From Paragorgia papillata (Eukaryota > Cnidaria > Anthozoa > Scleralcyonacea > Coralliidae), in contig JAWNZC010000261.1 of assembly GCA_035771165.1 (NCBI GenBank), positions 537,001 through 601,000 on the forward strand: a DNA stretch of 64,000 bases. The letters are read 5' to 3'. The translations under genes were made by a program, and so were the position numbers. Shown here piece by piece: positions 52,125-64,000 of this stretch; the first letter of the stretch is position 1, and every line of letters starts with the position of its first letter. The notes under the pieces were generated by a model. That model ran no database searches, was not told where the DNA came from, and saw only the letters and a list, made by a program, of their open reading frames with translations.

Positions 52125-55100
52125 ATGTCTTTCACGGGTAGCCCATTACCCCCGAAGCGTGGAAGACCAAAATCTAATCGCGCAACGACAAGTATACGCT
52201 TGGAGACAGAAGTATTTGATACATGGAATTTAAGAAAGGATTACCATGGATTTGGTGACAAATCACACAGCGACTTCGCAAAGTACTTGCTCGTGAACAC
52301 TCCTGATCGTGTGGATGAAGATATAGAACGTGGAAAACGTTTGAATTCGCGTTATGTTTCTACCCATTATAATATATTATGGCTTTATTTCTGTGTAATA
52401 ATGTGTATCAAAGATTTTCTATTTTTGTTTTAGGCCATCGATTTCCTTGCCATTCTACTCCAGGTGGGAAATTGAAGCCGGGAAACCTCCCCTGTGTTTT
52501 TGAAACGCCTATTTGTGATGATGAAGATGTGCAAGTGTGCAATCAACACCTTGAGTACAACTAGCCTTCGTACCCGTTATTCTGACATGTTCTTTCAATT
52601 ATTTTTCACTTCAGTACCGTAGATATTACTGGCCATTCGAGTTTCCAGAGTCAAGAGTTAATTTTAAACATGAGCCAAATAGAGAATCTTTCCACATCCA
52701 TCAACCCTGAGTTTGGGGTGCACTCAGGTAATCCTTCTTCTGACTCAAGTAATGAAAGTCTTCAATCAGATGATGGCACAAGGTAAATGAAATACATTGT
52801 AAAACGCTGTTTTACCTGAGTGTTTATAAACGTATTGATTTAAGGTGCTACTATGTTGACTGAATTGTGTGTTAGGCCACTATTTGTTGCATACTAGTTT
52901 CTCATCAGGGGCTTTCCCCAAAGTTCATGTGGGTTGGGGGCCCCCACCCCTCTTTTTTAATTTTATAATATGCATGCTAGTACAAATTTCTGTTTTGAAT
53001 TTCCAGTACAATATAAAAGTAAACCGATGTGTTGCTACTTGAGGTTTGAAAAAGCATGTAATGCAGGGAAGAAATAGTATTTTGGAAAGAAATTTGGTAT
53101 ATTTTTTGGGAAGGTTCCTAATGCTCTTTTCTTGTATTAAATGGTCGATAATGATCGAGGTGGCTGCCCAGAACGGCATGCGGGCAGGGGGTGAGAAACT
53201 AATATGCAACAAATAGTGGCCTATCTGTAGATTTTCAAAATATTTTCACCTTTTCATATTTCAAATGTAACAGCAATGATAGAGAATTTTCATTTAAACT
53301 GCAAGCAATTTCCTAACATTAAAAAAATCTAAATATTTTGTTCTTTTTTTATTTTCATTTACAATAGCAACTACAGTTTATCTTCAAGCAAGTCAAGTGA
53401 TGGGGAAACTACAACCAGTGAGAGTGATAGCAGTTTTGGAAACGAGTGGTAAGGCATTTAATAAATAATTTTGTACCACTGTAGGGTTTACATTTGTTGA
53501 AGAAATTTATATGTACAATTTCTTTTTAAATACAGAGCTTGGCCATCCATGTGATAAAATTTTTGTGTGTGTTGTTATGAGAAGTGATGTGCAGTGTTTC
53601 ATATTTTCTCTACCTGTTTAATATGATAAATCACATCAACCGACTCCTACACAAGTAAAAATCTCACAGCTTGTTAACAGGATGTGTTCGCAACAGGCTT
53701 GTAGCAAGGCTGGGAACAAGTTGTAACAATGCTGTTCATTCAAGAAGCTGCTACAACCTGGTTAGCATCAGGCTGTTAACAACTTGTCAAATGCAAAGTG
53801 GTAACAGGTTGTTGGAACAACTTGTCCCAGTCTGTTGTAGTCATCAACCTTGTTACAAGTTGTCAACAACCTGTTACAGACATGTTAACAGATTGGGAAC
53901 AACCAGTGCGAACACATCACCACAACCTGTTGAACAGCCTTGTAACAACTTGCTTACAGGCATGCAACAGCTTATGCATTTTTACATGTGTACCAAGGTG
54001 TATCAATCCTCAAACTGATATGTGAATATCTGAGCATGAAGCAGACCTGTTGATAGCAGATGTGAATGGGATTAGCACCTACCCTTGTATTCTAACACCC
54101 ACACGCGCACACACACCCACACACACTATGATCATGCAGGCCTGGATATGAAGGAGTCACATCAGCAAATTTGTGATCATTTTCCATGCAAGTTACATCT
54201 TAATTTTGTGATATTTTAATCTATTGTTATTGTTTTCTGTTTGTTAGAAAGGTTTGGTATTTTTTTAAATAGGTATACATGTATATACTGTACACACTTT
54301 CCGTGTGTAGATAGATTTGTGTAATCCCAAACGTTCTTTTTTCTTTTGCATTGTAGTTCGTCATATGAAATTGATAGTGAGGAGACACTTTCATCATTTG
54401 AGGTTAGTTTGTTAGACAATCCAGATGTTTCAAAAGGGGATGAAGATATGGATCTGAGTGATACTGAAGATGTGGGGGAAATTAATTTTAATCAGTTCCC
54501 TGTATCACAAAAAGAATGGAAAAACAATATAACGGGTAGAATGAAAGAGGAATTTAATGCATTGTGTCGTGTGCATAAATCCAACATTGTCCATGAAGAA
54601 AATTATTGGCAAGCCCGTGTGGTTGTTGATGTTTCCTTGCTATTGGATATATTCAATAAAGGCTGCCAAGTTTCAAGTTGTGGTGGAACCAGTCAAGTCC
54701 AAAGATATTCAATGGAAAGTGGAGGTTTGAAGATTTCTTGGATGTGTTCAAATGGCCACACTGGATTTTGGACATCATCAAAACTAATGGTTACCAAAAG
54801 CGGGCAAGATGTTTTTGTCAATTACCAGTTAATAGCATCTGAGATTTATATAACAGGAAACCTTTTTGACAAGGTGGCCTTGTTTTGCAAGTTTATTGGA
54901 TTAAACATTATTTCAAAGTCCCCATTTCAGCGCATACAAGGGCACTATGTCATCCCAGAAATGATGCAGTTCTGGGATGAGATGAAATCAAAGATCTGGC
55001 AGATTTTGGGAAAGAAAGTCTAATCTTAGGTGGAGATGGGAGAAGTGATTCTCCCGGATTTAGTGCCAAATACTGTGTCTACATTTTAATGGAACAGTTC

Positions 55101-57756
55101 ATTGACATCATTGTGGACTTGGAAGTCATAGACAAACGGGAGACAAGTGGTGTTTCTACCAATATGGAAGTTGAGGTAGTAAAGAGGCTGCTGGAACGAA
55201 TTGCTGGCAAGCTGGTAGTTTCTGAGATTGTTACTGATGCCTTGGCAGCAGTTATTGCTCTTGTGAGGAGATTGAAAGGTAACTTGCTGTTTATTTATCT
55301 TATATTATTTATGTATTTTATAATGTATTTGTGTATGTATCACAATATTTATGAAGAAACCTCTCAGTTAACTTTTTATTATACAAATAAACTAAGTTTC
55401 TTTTTTTTTTCTTTTGCTGATTTTTTCTTGCAGTTAAATATCCTACTGAATTCTCTGACTTGTACCATGCTTTGGATATTTGGCACAAATCAGTGAAGAT
55501 TACAAAGAAACTTACAAAGGTATGTTATGAACAAATACTGTATGAAAAGCTGCAACATATGCTGCATATAACTATTTGCCTCCCATAGCAACCACAACTG
55601 GCCCCTTTGTTATTTTACTCTGTCTACTGGCAGATGAAACCTGTGAATGGAGAGCCTCTTGGAGGTAAAGGCTTACTATTAGAAGCACTTTATTTGTTTA
55701 GGCTGCTAAAGTCAAAGGTTGTGAAGCTATCAATGAATGGTGTGAACCAATTAGGAATCACTTCTGGTATATTACTCAGAACTGCAATGGAGATGGAGAA
55801 CAACTTAAGGTAATTAATATACATGTAAAATATTTACTGTTTAAGAATTTCTTTTATAATCAAGTCAATTGGAAATGTTAATAATTGTTTTAAACCTTTT
55901 TACCTTTCAACTTTTTTTCTTTCAACTTTTTTTCTTTTTCTATTTTATTACCTATAATATATATTTATACCCTGGTTGCTATGCGTGTGTTTTCACTGGT
56001 TGTTGCCCATGATATATTAGAGGGCAGACACATCCATGGATACGTCAGCTCATGTCAGCTGACTTGCTTTTTTCCTTTTTCATGCCCCAAAATCTGACAA
56101 GAGTTTCGATAAAACTTTTAAATTTTTGGATTGTATAAAACAGTAGATTCCGTTTTTTGTTGTCTGTTCAGTTATAGATGCACTGAAGACATACAGTATA
56201 ACAACGTGGTAAGAACATCAGTGACTCAACTGCGTCTCATAGGCCACTTTTTTGTTCTTTACATTGTGACGTCATCTGTGCATCTATAACTGAACAGACA
56301 ATGGCAAAATGGAATCTATTTGTTAAATTTTTCTTTTCTTTTAATTTAAGGACAGTTGGCTTGGTGTAATACACCATGTTGCTGGTGAGCATGTGTGGGC
56401 AGGAGAGTGTAAGCATGGTCCATTGGTGGATAATGAAACAAACAAGACATGCTTGCATAAAAACTCTAAGGCATTGGAAGCTATCCGGAAGGTAGTTAAG
56501 GACACCAGGATACTCAAAAGTTTGCACCATTATGTGACATTCAGGCAAGTAATGCTTTGGTATTTCTCCTGAAAAGAAAACAATTACAAAATTTCCAAAA
56601 ACAAAAAAATGATTATTACACTGTCAAAGAATGAAATAGAGCATGCTCTACATATAGTTTGATGAAATAAGTTCAACAGAGCAAGTGTATTTGAATGTTT
56701 ATAGCATCACAGACTTTGGTCAAACTACAGTATAGTATACATTGATCAAAGAAACAATGACAATGCAAACAGACTCTTCATATTATTTTGTACAGATGGT
56801 TCCTTTACAATTATTGTACCTGTTTATCTAATTGTGTAAACATACACTGATACATTACCTAGTACCAGAATACAGCTGGCATATCATTGGAAGGGATTGT
56901 TCATCTATGTAAGATGTTAAGAGGCTTATGTTTGTGCTGTGTGGGTGCTCGTTTTCACAGGAATGTTAGCTTACCGTATTTACGCGGTTAAGTGCCACAG
57001 CACTCTTTGATTTTTTAGTGTTTCAGGTGCTTAATCAAGTAAATACAGTATTATGGCTCATGTACAGTAACAGTATGTCTGTGTGTACAGTACATGTAAT
57101 TTTAATTTTGGTGTGAACAATATGTATTTTTTTCTGCAGGCACACAGGTAGTTTAGAGAATTTCAACTCAATGGCTTTGAAGTATGCACCAAAGAGAGTT
57201 GGATTTCAGTAAGTGGTTATTTTTTTTTGTAAAATTGCTGTTGAAAAGCACAAGTAATGTTTGGCTGCACGTTTGTGTTTGTCTTGTAGCACATTGTCTA
57301 ATATCAACATAATAAATTAATATTAACAGGAATGATTCATTCATGGGAAGATTAGTGCTTGCAGCTATAGACCACAACACTCATGCATTTAGGAAACAAG
57401 CTCTTAAAAAGAATGGAGAACCTAAATATGACAAAGTTTACAGCAAGCGCTCGAAGAATTGGAAGCTTGAAGTTGTTAAAGAAGACAATACATATAATTA
57501 CTGGCCTACGCTTGCTTCAAGAATTCTTGCCAAAAGCGCCAGTGATGAAGATAGTTTACACAAGAAGGTGAATGTTCCAGCAAGCCACCCAAAGAATATC
57601 GCTCCATCAATAGCCCTTACAGCTATCCCCAAAACAAGTGATCTTATTAAAAAATCACTATCCCGGTTTGTCAGTAACCCTGAAGCCAGCATTGCCCTAC
57701 AAGAAACTGTTACAGAAAGTCAAATCAACGAAGCAGCTGCGGCAAGTCAGAATTAA
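52125..57756 (+). pseudogene. Kolobok-like DDE transposase gene, ~10 exons, frameshifted
   Basis: Exons: 52125-52350, 52434-52564, 52615-52782, 53368-53448, 54357-55278, 55434-55519, 55702-55809, 56351-56545, 57140-57208 and 57330-57756. Phases match from exon 3 onward. The start is RGRPKSNRATTSIRLE. Core motifs are GGDGRSDSPGFSAKYC, IVTDALAAVIA, HALDIWHKSVKITKK, IRNHFWY, HTGSLENFNSMALKYAPKR and LAAIDHN, which I attribute to the Kolobok type from memory. One base is out of frame at about 55000-55020, just before GGDGR, and exon 2 ends in TAG with no clean donor. The intron at 56546 uses a GC donor. The function would be transposition, but this copy is broken as read. Confidence 0.65.
53648..53992. 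mobile_element. TA-flanked foldback MITE, ACAAGTTGT-rich
   Basis: The ends TACACAAGTAAAAAT and ATTTTTACATGTGTA are inverted. The interior is packed with dyads ACAACTTGT/ACAAGTTGT and GTTAACA. It lies in the intron between exons 4 and 5 of the Kolobok-like gene. The rest of that intron is AT-rich with a CA repeat near 54100. Confidence 0.75.
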
Positions 57757-58390
57757 ACTTTTAAAACTATTTTCTGACTTCTCTTGAAGAGAAAAAAGTT
57801 ATGGAGTTAACCAGAGTAAAATTATAAAAACCACTTTGGCAGGAACGGGTTAATCAAGATACAGTAGTTTCTTAACCCATATAAGTGTATTGGATATATT
57901 AGTTTTTGTGTAATCTGATTGGTTCCCACTACTAGGCTACTGCTGTATCAGTTCATACAGTGGCCTACTAGTAGAGAAAACAATAAAAATGGCAGAACGT
58001 TTGGCTGATTTAAATGGGAAAAAAATTAAATTTTACTTGAAATTCAAAGAATACACTAGACTTTAGTTACATAGTAAAACAATTATGTCACTCACTCTAG
58101 TTGAATATGTAAGAGTTATATATCTCGGATGTTCCAGATAAATTCTCTCTGGGCTGTAACTTACTTATTAATAGTTGAGGAGATTGCTCATTACACTGAA
58201 ATTCACAGGATGTATCTGTATAAATATATAGCGGATATATATACTGTCAGTTATAGGTATATATCACAGATACATGATACCTACTGTAGGAAGAATGAAG
58301 GAAACTGATGGAAACCGCCTAAACTATTAAATAAAAGCTATTATAGCCAACTCAGTGCTTTGTCACTGCTGTATTAGCTATGAGATCATA
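57757..58390. other. non-coding spacer
   Basis: No supported gene. Short palindromes such as ATATATAGCGGATATATAT occur near 58225. Confidence 0.35.
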
Positions 58391-58792
58391 TACACATGTA
58401 AAAACGCACAGTCTGATCAGCTCTGATATCAGATTTGTTCAGGGAAATGTAGTGACCCTTGATACAGCCTGAGAGCTACAGAATGTACCAGTGCTTATGT
58501 ATAAACATTTAGTTAGAATTTCTAACAGACTGTGACAGCTCCGTAGACAACATACCTGTTCAGTCTGTTATATCAAACTGATACAGCACTGATCGTGTCT
58601 GACTGATACAGTTTGGCAGAATCTGTTCTGAACAGTCTGTTGTAGCTGCAGGTATGATACAGATTATGATATCATAGGTGTATCATAGCTGATACTGCAA
58701 CAGGCTGTATCAGGGGCCACTACATTTTTCTGAACAGATCTGACATCATTCCGCATAAGGTCTGACACAGAGTGTGCGTTTTTGCATGTGTA
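58391..58792. mobile_element. TA-flanked foldback MITE, CTGATACAG-rich
   Basis: The ends TACACATGTAAAAACGCACA and TGTGCGTTTTTGCATGTGTA are inverted. The interior is rich in CTGATCAG, CTGATATCAG and GATACAG dyads. The terminus matches that of the element at 53648 although the interior is unrelated. Confidence 0.8.
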
Positions 58793-58983
58793 TGACTCAA
58801 TCTCATGGTATAATTGCTAAGTATCTGCATTCTGCAGGCTATACAGTAGCAGCTACTATGGTCATTGCAAAAAGCTTGCAACTTTCATTATAATTATATA
58901 GCACTTCTATGTAGAGGGGAAATTGATTACAGTTCTCAGTTTGTCACAGGGCAGCAAAGAGGTTACAAAACACAGTGATGGAC

Positions 58984-59469
58984 TTACGCTCTCCTAAAAC
59001 CCATATACACCCCATCATCTGCAGGATAAAGATGCCGAATAGTTAAAACAACACAAGAAGGCCAAACCCTTCTGTTACCCCTGCCTAACTTTTTATAACG
59101 CCAAAGAATATATTGGCGATATGCGGCCTTTCTAAAACTCTTTGTTGAATAATCCGGTTGTTCAGCCCTCATGTCACATCTTCCTCTGATGGCCATTGTC
59201 AGAACATCTCTATCTGTGCATGTATTTTGAAAAGTTACAAATGATGTAGTGCACCTAACTTTACCACAACACTTGTTTTCCTCTTCATTTGGCATTGGTC
59301 GACAAACTCCACATTTGCACCAGGGTGGTCTTCTTTCAGGGGGTGTTCTTGGTGGGCCTCCACCAAATGTAACAAGATTTTTTGCGTAATCTAAACTCCC
59401 TTTCCCATTGGATAAAATTTCCACCAAAATCTGTTCCTTTTGCTCCAAGGTAAGAGTTCCCAAAAACAT
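58984..59469 (-). CDS. P2X7-ballast-like protein, last exon
   Basis: The exon follows a TTTTCAG acceptor at 59470, so earlier exons exist or existed. WCKCGVCRPMPNEEENKCC matches the Cys cluster of the gene at the window's left end. It continues FRKAAYRQYILWRYKKLGRG and SCVVLTIRHLYP, the typical end of the P2X7 ballast-like domain. The frame is clean to the TAA. No upstream Cys-rich or RG exon was found within the window to its right. Confidence 0.7.
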   Translation of the reverse strand: MFLGTLTLEQKEQILVEILSNGKGSLDYAKNLVTFGGGPPRTPPERRPPWCKCGVCRPMPNEEENKCCGKVRCTTSFVTFQNTCTDRDVLTMAIRGRCDMRAEQPDYSTKSFRKAAYRQYILWRYKKLGRGNRRVWPSCVVLTIRHLYPADDGVYMGFRRA

Positions 59470-59542
59470 CTGAAAATGAAAGTCTTCAGTATTAAAGCTA
59501 AATTGATCGGTTGGTTATCTAGTATTCTGAAGTATTTGACTA

Positions 59543-59925
59543 AGGGCCTGTTTACAAGGAGGTAGAGTTACCCTAGCACCAAGGTCAAAGTTAGCCCGGG
59601 TTTACAAGCAAAATTTCACAAGTAGGGTCACCCAGCCCGCTGCCCATGCCAACTTTATTAGATGTCTTACCAAGCATTAGTAACAAGAAGCCTGGAACTA
59701 GTAAAAGTTCACTTGCATGGGTAGATGATTTATCCCTTCCAAATGTGTTTACAAGGACAAAACATAACCCAGCTATTAGGGTAAGCCTAATAGTTTGATA
59801 GGGTCACCCTAGCATCAGTGTTATACCTCAGTGTCCGTGTAAACACGACAAACAAAAAACTGAGAAATGTACAAGAGCTAGGATAATCTGAATGATAGGG
59901 TAACTCTAACTCTAAACAGGCCCTG
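59543..59925. mobile_element. MITE with GGGCCTGTTTA ends
   Basis: Left AGGGCCTGTTTA and right TAAACAGGCCCT are inverted, with further complementarity at GAGTTACCCTA. It is internally repetitive (TAGGGTCACCC and similar). The target duplication is not clear. Confidence 0.6.
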
Positions 59926-59989
59926 AAGACAGAGATTTGACTGACTGACTGATATATACACACACACACGTATGTGTTTGCGTATGCCT

Positions 59990-60425
59990 CGGTGTGGGGA
60001 CATTGTTAAGCACCACGCAGAGTTGTGGGGACCATTTTGGTTGTGGGGACTTTACACACGTCCCCACAAACAATTATATATAAATGAATTTAAAATGACT
60101 TAAAACGTCCTAAAACATGTTTATAAACAATGTTCCCACAACAAGGTGTTTACATGACATTTGTGTAAGTGATGTACGCAATGCCATTTCGCTTGTGGGG
60201 ACCCGAAAGCGTGTGTATAAAATGCATTTTTTTCTGTGGGAACCTCTTGTGTATGTAATGTAAGCAATGCAAGTTTTCTTGTGGGGACCCAAAGTTTGTG
60301 TATAAAACGCAATTTCCCCTGTGGGGACGTCTTGTCTAACTGATGTAAGCTATGCAAGTTCTCTTGCGGGGACCCAAGAGTGCGTGTATAATATACAACT
60401 ATATTTGTGGGGACGTCTGTACGCC
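59990..60425. repeat. tandem repeat with GTGGGGAC words
   Basis: About three diverged copies of a roughly 90-bp unit (TTGTGGGGACCC ... GTATAAAA ... ATGTAAGC) are preceded by shorter GTGGGGAC repeats. The apparent minus-strand frame of 103 residues is a by-product. Confidence 0.65.
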
Positions 60426-61380
60426 GTAGCACAGAGTAGAGAAAGTATAAACTCTTGACATATTTTATTTACTTAAAATTAGCAATTACTTGTAATTAAA
60501 CGACAAATTTTTCAATTGCAGACATGTTTCGACAAAGCTTATACCATCGTCAGTACGAGTAATATAGAATATTTAGAAGCTATATCTACATGCTAACCTA
60601 ATTATAATTACGGGGGTATGACTCATCTAGACATGCTAATTACAGACAGACGATATTGAGTTTTAGTATAATTTCATAGAGGAAAAGAGGCTTTCCAGCT
60701 TTCTGATTGGTCCGCTAGCGCGGTGACTATTGCATCACAAGAAATTGTTCTTCAAAAGTAGTTTTGGAAAAGAGACTGGTACTTATTCAACACTGCACTG
60801 ACTTTACTCGTTTCAGTCTCCCCCTCGGAGTTGTCATTTTGAAGTATGAGATTTTATAATTTGTCGATTCATTGAACTGTTGATATTTGTTTCAAAATGG
60901 GTTCTGTTAGTTTTTGAGACAAACAAAAGAACATAATACTGAAAACATTTATCACTGAGATGTTGTACATATCAAATATCGGAAAAACAAAACTTTATAA
61001 AGGTAAGGAAGTATATTTTCTATAATTCTTCGTATTTTTTTGAATTTTTTGGCCAGGTTTTGGTCGTAGCGATGTTTTCGAAAACTTCGTCATGAGTTAA
61101 GAACATATATTGAACATGAATTAAGTGCAAAAAGTCTAACACAGGATCCAAAACACCAGAATAAAAGTCTTTTTAGCATATATTTGAATGTATACAAGTT
61201 CAGTTCCAAAGTAGGATGTTGTTTACTCTTTTTTTGAAATTATTTATTGACAAAGACTGTGGCTTGCTAATATCGTCTGTGAATAAACAGAATCACCACT
61301 GTTAAAATGAAAGCAGTTGTTTAAAAGTTTTTGTTTCAACGTTATTAGTTTTTTTATCAACCTCTGAAATTATACTAAAA
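60426..61380. other. non-coding spacer
   Basis: No supported gene. The segment GACATGTTTCGACAAAGC near 60522 resembles end motifs of dispersed repeats. Confidence 0.35.
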
Positions 61381-61452
61381 CAATTAGTCACTTTAGTCTC
61401 GGCGACTATCGGTGTATTTACCGATAGTCACCTCGACTTCGGTGACTAATTG
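61381..61452. repeat. foldback hairpin
   Basis: AATTAGTCAC / GTGACTAATT arms surround a second inverted pair (GACTATCGGT / ACCGATAGTC). Confidence 0.75.
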
Positions 61453-62071
61453 TTAAATAGAAAAAACAAAGATAAAAGATAAAAATAATCAGACTAGACT
61501 ATGCGAATTATAAACTAAAAATCGTGTTCAAACGATGGACTTAATTTATTTCCTTTCCATGTAATTGATAAAGTCATTCGTAAATACAATGAGGATAACG
61601 CTTCTGACAAAACCAATGTCGTGGCAGTTGACAGACAGAAACCTCGCTATTTCAAACTTCCATACATTGGCTTTTACTCCAAAATTACACAACGCAAATT
61701 GAAATCCCTTACTCAATATTATATCATGATATATTCAGGGCTTTCAAAATAAGCCGGCCGTCGCAAGAGCTCTGACGGTTGCTACAAGGTTTATCACCAG
61801 CTACTTTTCTTCATATATCAAACATATCTGCATGTTCTGTATCATTTTCTCCACTCTAAATATCGAAATAAAGTCATTTCTCTACTCGACCAAGTCCATT
61901 TCTATTCCGTTTTTTTAAACAATCCATGTTCGTTAGTTCGTTTAATACTTTTGACTTTGTTAATCTTGAATTGTTTCAGTTTGTGAGCGGAAGGTAGCTA
62001 CTTTGAGAAATTCTTTCAGAAGTGTGTCCCTGATGGTTCTGCCTTTTGGGACTTACCGGTAATGTCTGTAA

Positions 62072-62251
62072 AGGCCTATTCACACGATCCGATTTTTCGG
62101 ATCCGATTTTCCTACTGGTGCATGCGATTTAGTAAACTTACTTGCTAGAGTATTGGGCTATCCGTTCAAATTATCGCGAATACTATAGTTCTTAGTTTTG
62201 TAGTAGTTGAAACACATGCATCAGGAGAATCGGAATCGTGTGAATAGGCCT
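62072..62251. mobile_element. Harbinger-type MITE, copy 1
   Basis: 180 bp, TIRs AGGCCTATTCACACGAT / ATCGTGTGAATAGGCCT with one internal difference. Direct TAA lies at 62069-62071 and 62252-62254. A 3-bp TWA duplication fits PIF/Harbinger. Confidence 0.8.
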
Positions 62252-62605
62252 TAAGACTTCTGGCTTTTAGTTGTTGACGAAGAATGTCAACTAATTCAGT
62301 CACAGTTTTGGCTGTAGAACCGGGCTGGTTTGCTTCGCTGAGTCACCTGGACTGGCTACATTCATTTTCCCATGATACCCAGAATTGCACTTTTGCGATC
62401 AAATTTTCAATTTATAACCCACATACGAGCAAGTAGAACTAGTCTTATAGAAAATAATTGACGTTCAGCCCGGCTAGCCGAGCCAGCGCCGGTCGATCGC
62501 GTTTATATGGGGAAAAACCAACCCGCTTCTATCTTCAGGACTTAGAACACTTATGCTTTGCTCACTGCTTTCTTCTCTTCTTCCGGAATCTATCTTTCAC
62601 TCTTA

Positions 62606-62815
62606 AGGCTTATTCACACGATCCGATTTTTCGGATCCGATTCTCCTCCTAGGGCATGTGATTTAGTAGACTTACTAGAGTATTAGGATATCTGTTCGCC
62701 AATTACCGAAAATACTATAGTTCTTAGTATTGTAGTCAAATCACATGCACCAGGAAGAAAATCGGATTCAAAAAATCGAAAATCCCAAATCCAAAGGATC
62801 GTTGTGAATAGGCCT
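62606..62815. mobile_element. Harbinger-type MITE, copy 2
   Basis: 210 bp, starts AGGCTTATTCACACGATCC and ends GTGAATAGGCCT, flanked by TTA at 62603-62605 and 62816-62818. Its interior is shared with copy 1 (AATACTATAGTTCTTAGT). Confidence 0.8.
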
Positions 62816-62818
62816 TTA

Positions 62819-63470
62819 AATCTAGGAGTGTGTCTTTGATTACATAGCATGTGGTCATGCATCATCAGAGAAACAGCCTATTAAAGCCGGTGTCTAACAA
62901 ACGCGGCAGTTCGCTGTTTTCGTTTTTTCCGTCAGTGAAATTATGTATTGCTCAGTTTGATTGAGAATTTGTAAAATTTGATAAAATCACAAATACTAAA
63001 ATTACAGTATACATGTATTAGAATGCCTTCAGTTGTTTCTAGAGATAATAAACCCTCTCCTCCTTACAGCCGCCCACTTCCTCATCACAACCACTTACTA
63101 ATAGTGACCTCTACTGTATATAGGAGACTGGAATTATAGCCTAGGGGGAAATTTTGAATTCAAGAATGGTGGATTATGGAGGTTGACATGTACTTTTCTT
63201 TTTCCCATCTTGTGACTTAATGAGCCTGAATACGCAATTCTACACATTGGCCAATATTTTTTGGTTTCACCCGATCATATGACAGCTCTTACTTCCAGTC
63301 TACTATGGAGTTCACAGCCACCTACTTGGAATAATTCTGAAAGCCCTTATTTTGCTCTTCACAGGTCGATTTACCGTACAATAAATTAATGTTCAAAAAC
63401 AAAAGAACTGCCTTAAAAGACAAGTTATTAGAGCAGTGGTTTTGAGACAAGTTATTAGAGCAGAGAAAGT
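62819..63470. other. non-coding spacer
   Basis: No supported gene or clear repeat. Confidence 0.35.
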
Positions 63471-63477
63471 ATTAGAG

Positions 63478-63560
63478 CAGTGGCTTTCAACCTGTGGGTC
63501 GCGACCCACTGGTGAATCGCGGCGGCATTCCAGGTGGGTCACGAGACAGCTCTAGCCGGT
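63478..63560 (+). mobile_element. hAT (Charlie-like) terminus fragment
   Basis: CAGTGGCTTTCAACCTGTGG followed by GTCGCGACCC is the characteristic terminus of Charlie-type hAT elements. No matching opposite end is visible before the window stops. Three nearby TATTAGAGCAG words precede it. No gene was seen from here to 64000. Confidence 0.6.
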
Positions 63561-64000
63561 ATAAAAAAATTACGATCACTTGTAATGAATTCACCCTTGC
63601 ACTGTTTCTGCTAGACTGTTAGAGTGCTAGACTCTGCTAGAGTTGCTAACAAGAATTTTTAATGACAATCCAAAAAGGTGAATTAGTCAAGATGAATAAG
63701 CCATCGCTAGCGTTATATTAAAGGTGAATAACAGTCCGTATTGCGCATACACCAAATTTGTTTACAAAACTAGCTGACTAACTAATAATCACAAAATAAA
63801 TAATGGTAATATAACCTAAATATCAACATTTTTCACGAACTTTTGAATTTGATACTTTTGCTTAGGTTTCAATAAGGACTTGATGTAACATTTTTTCATT
63901 TTAGTTATAGTTTAGGACTTTAGGTTTTATGTCTGAGAACTGTTGTAATAGTTAATATCAGTTGCATTCATGTTCTGTAATACGCATTCAATGATATTAA

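Noticed and set aside
53671..54025. Two overlapping plus-strand frames of 75-115 residues
   Set aside because: They fall inside a foldback MITE and simply translate its dyad words.
60121..60432. 103-residue minus-strand frame
   Set aside because: Repeats in register with the GTGGGGAC tandem DNA; no codon bias or domain.

Overview
The window looks like animal nuclear DNA, AT-rich and crowded with repeats. I think an anthozoan cnidarian (coral or anemone) is most likely. This is an inference from the mix of multi-copy gene families I recognise: P2X7-ballast-like proteins, SAM/UBX/HECT genes, 'SPDTDVFV' and CXC proteins, and Kolobok-like transposases. No rRNA, tRNA or ordinary single-copy housekeeping gene was found.

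The centrepiece is a complete Polinton/Maverick (adintovirus-like) element at 10229-30500. It starts AG and ends CT, has terminal inverted repeats of about 309 bp, and is flanked by a perfect 6-bp target duplication (TGCGTC). About 22 compact genes fill it: protein-primed DNA polymerase B, a DDE integrase, a packaging ATPase, a double-jelly-roll major capsid protein, a penton-like minor capsid protein, a collagen-like and a lectin-like candidate fibre, several small membrane proteins, and unexpected accessory genes. The last group includes a D5-like archaeo-eukaryotic primase, a lone PriCT-like domain, a TFIIB/VLTF3-like zinc-ribbon protein, and a pair of NUMOD1-like DNA-binding proteins. Nearly every gene has AATAAA just before its ATG, and many 3' ends carry short perfect hairpins, which suggests a virus-style transcription system. 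Two genes are broken in this copy: polymerase B by a frameshift and the penton-like gene by a stop codon.

The Polinton sits inside the reading frame of another mobile-type gene, an integrase-core protein at 10090-10228 and 30507-31255, and removing it would rejoin that frame. That gene faces a convergent SAM/UBX/HECT gene at 33133-38106, whose four exons can be followed and which contains a tandemly duplicated 69-nt exon.

Left of the Polinton are a broken P2X7-like gene (1-3077), several MITEs, a 19-bp minisatellite (5338-6075) and a decayed hAT transposase (6579-9702). Right of the HECT gene are a large inverted duplication (39283-43733), a decayed gene with a 2A-like DVEENPGP motif (46.0-47.4 kb), fragments of other transposon-family genes, a ten-exon Kolobok-like transposase gene (52125-57756), a second P2X7-like exon (58984-59469), and many foldback, hAT-type and Harbinger-type MITEs with visible target duplications.
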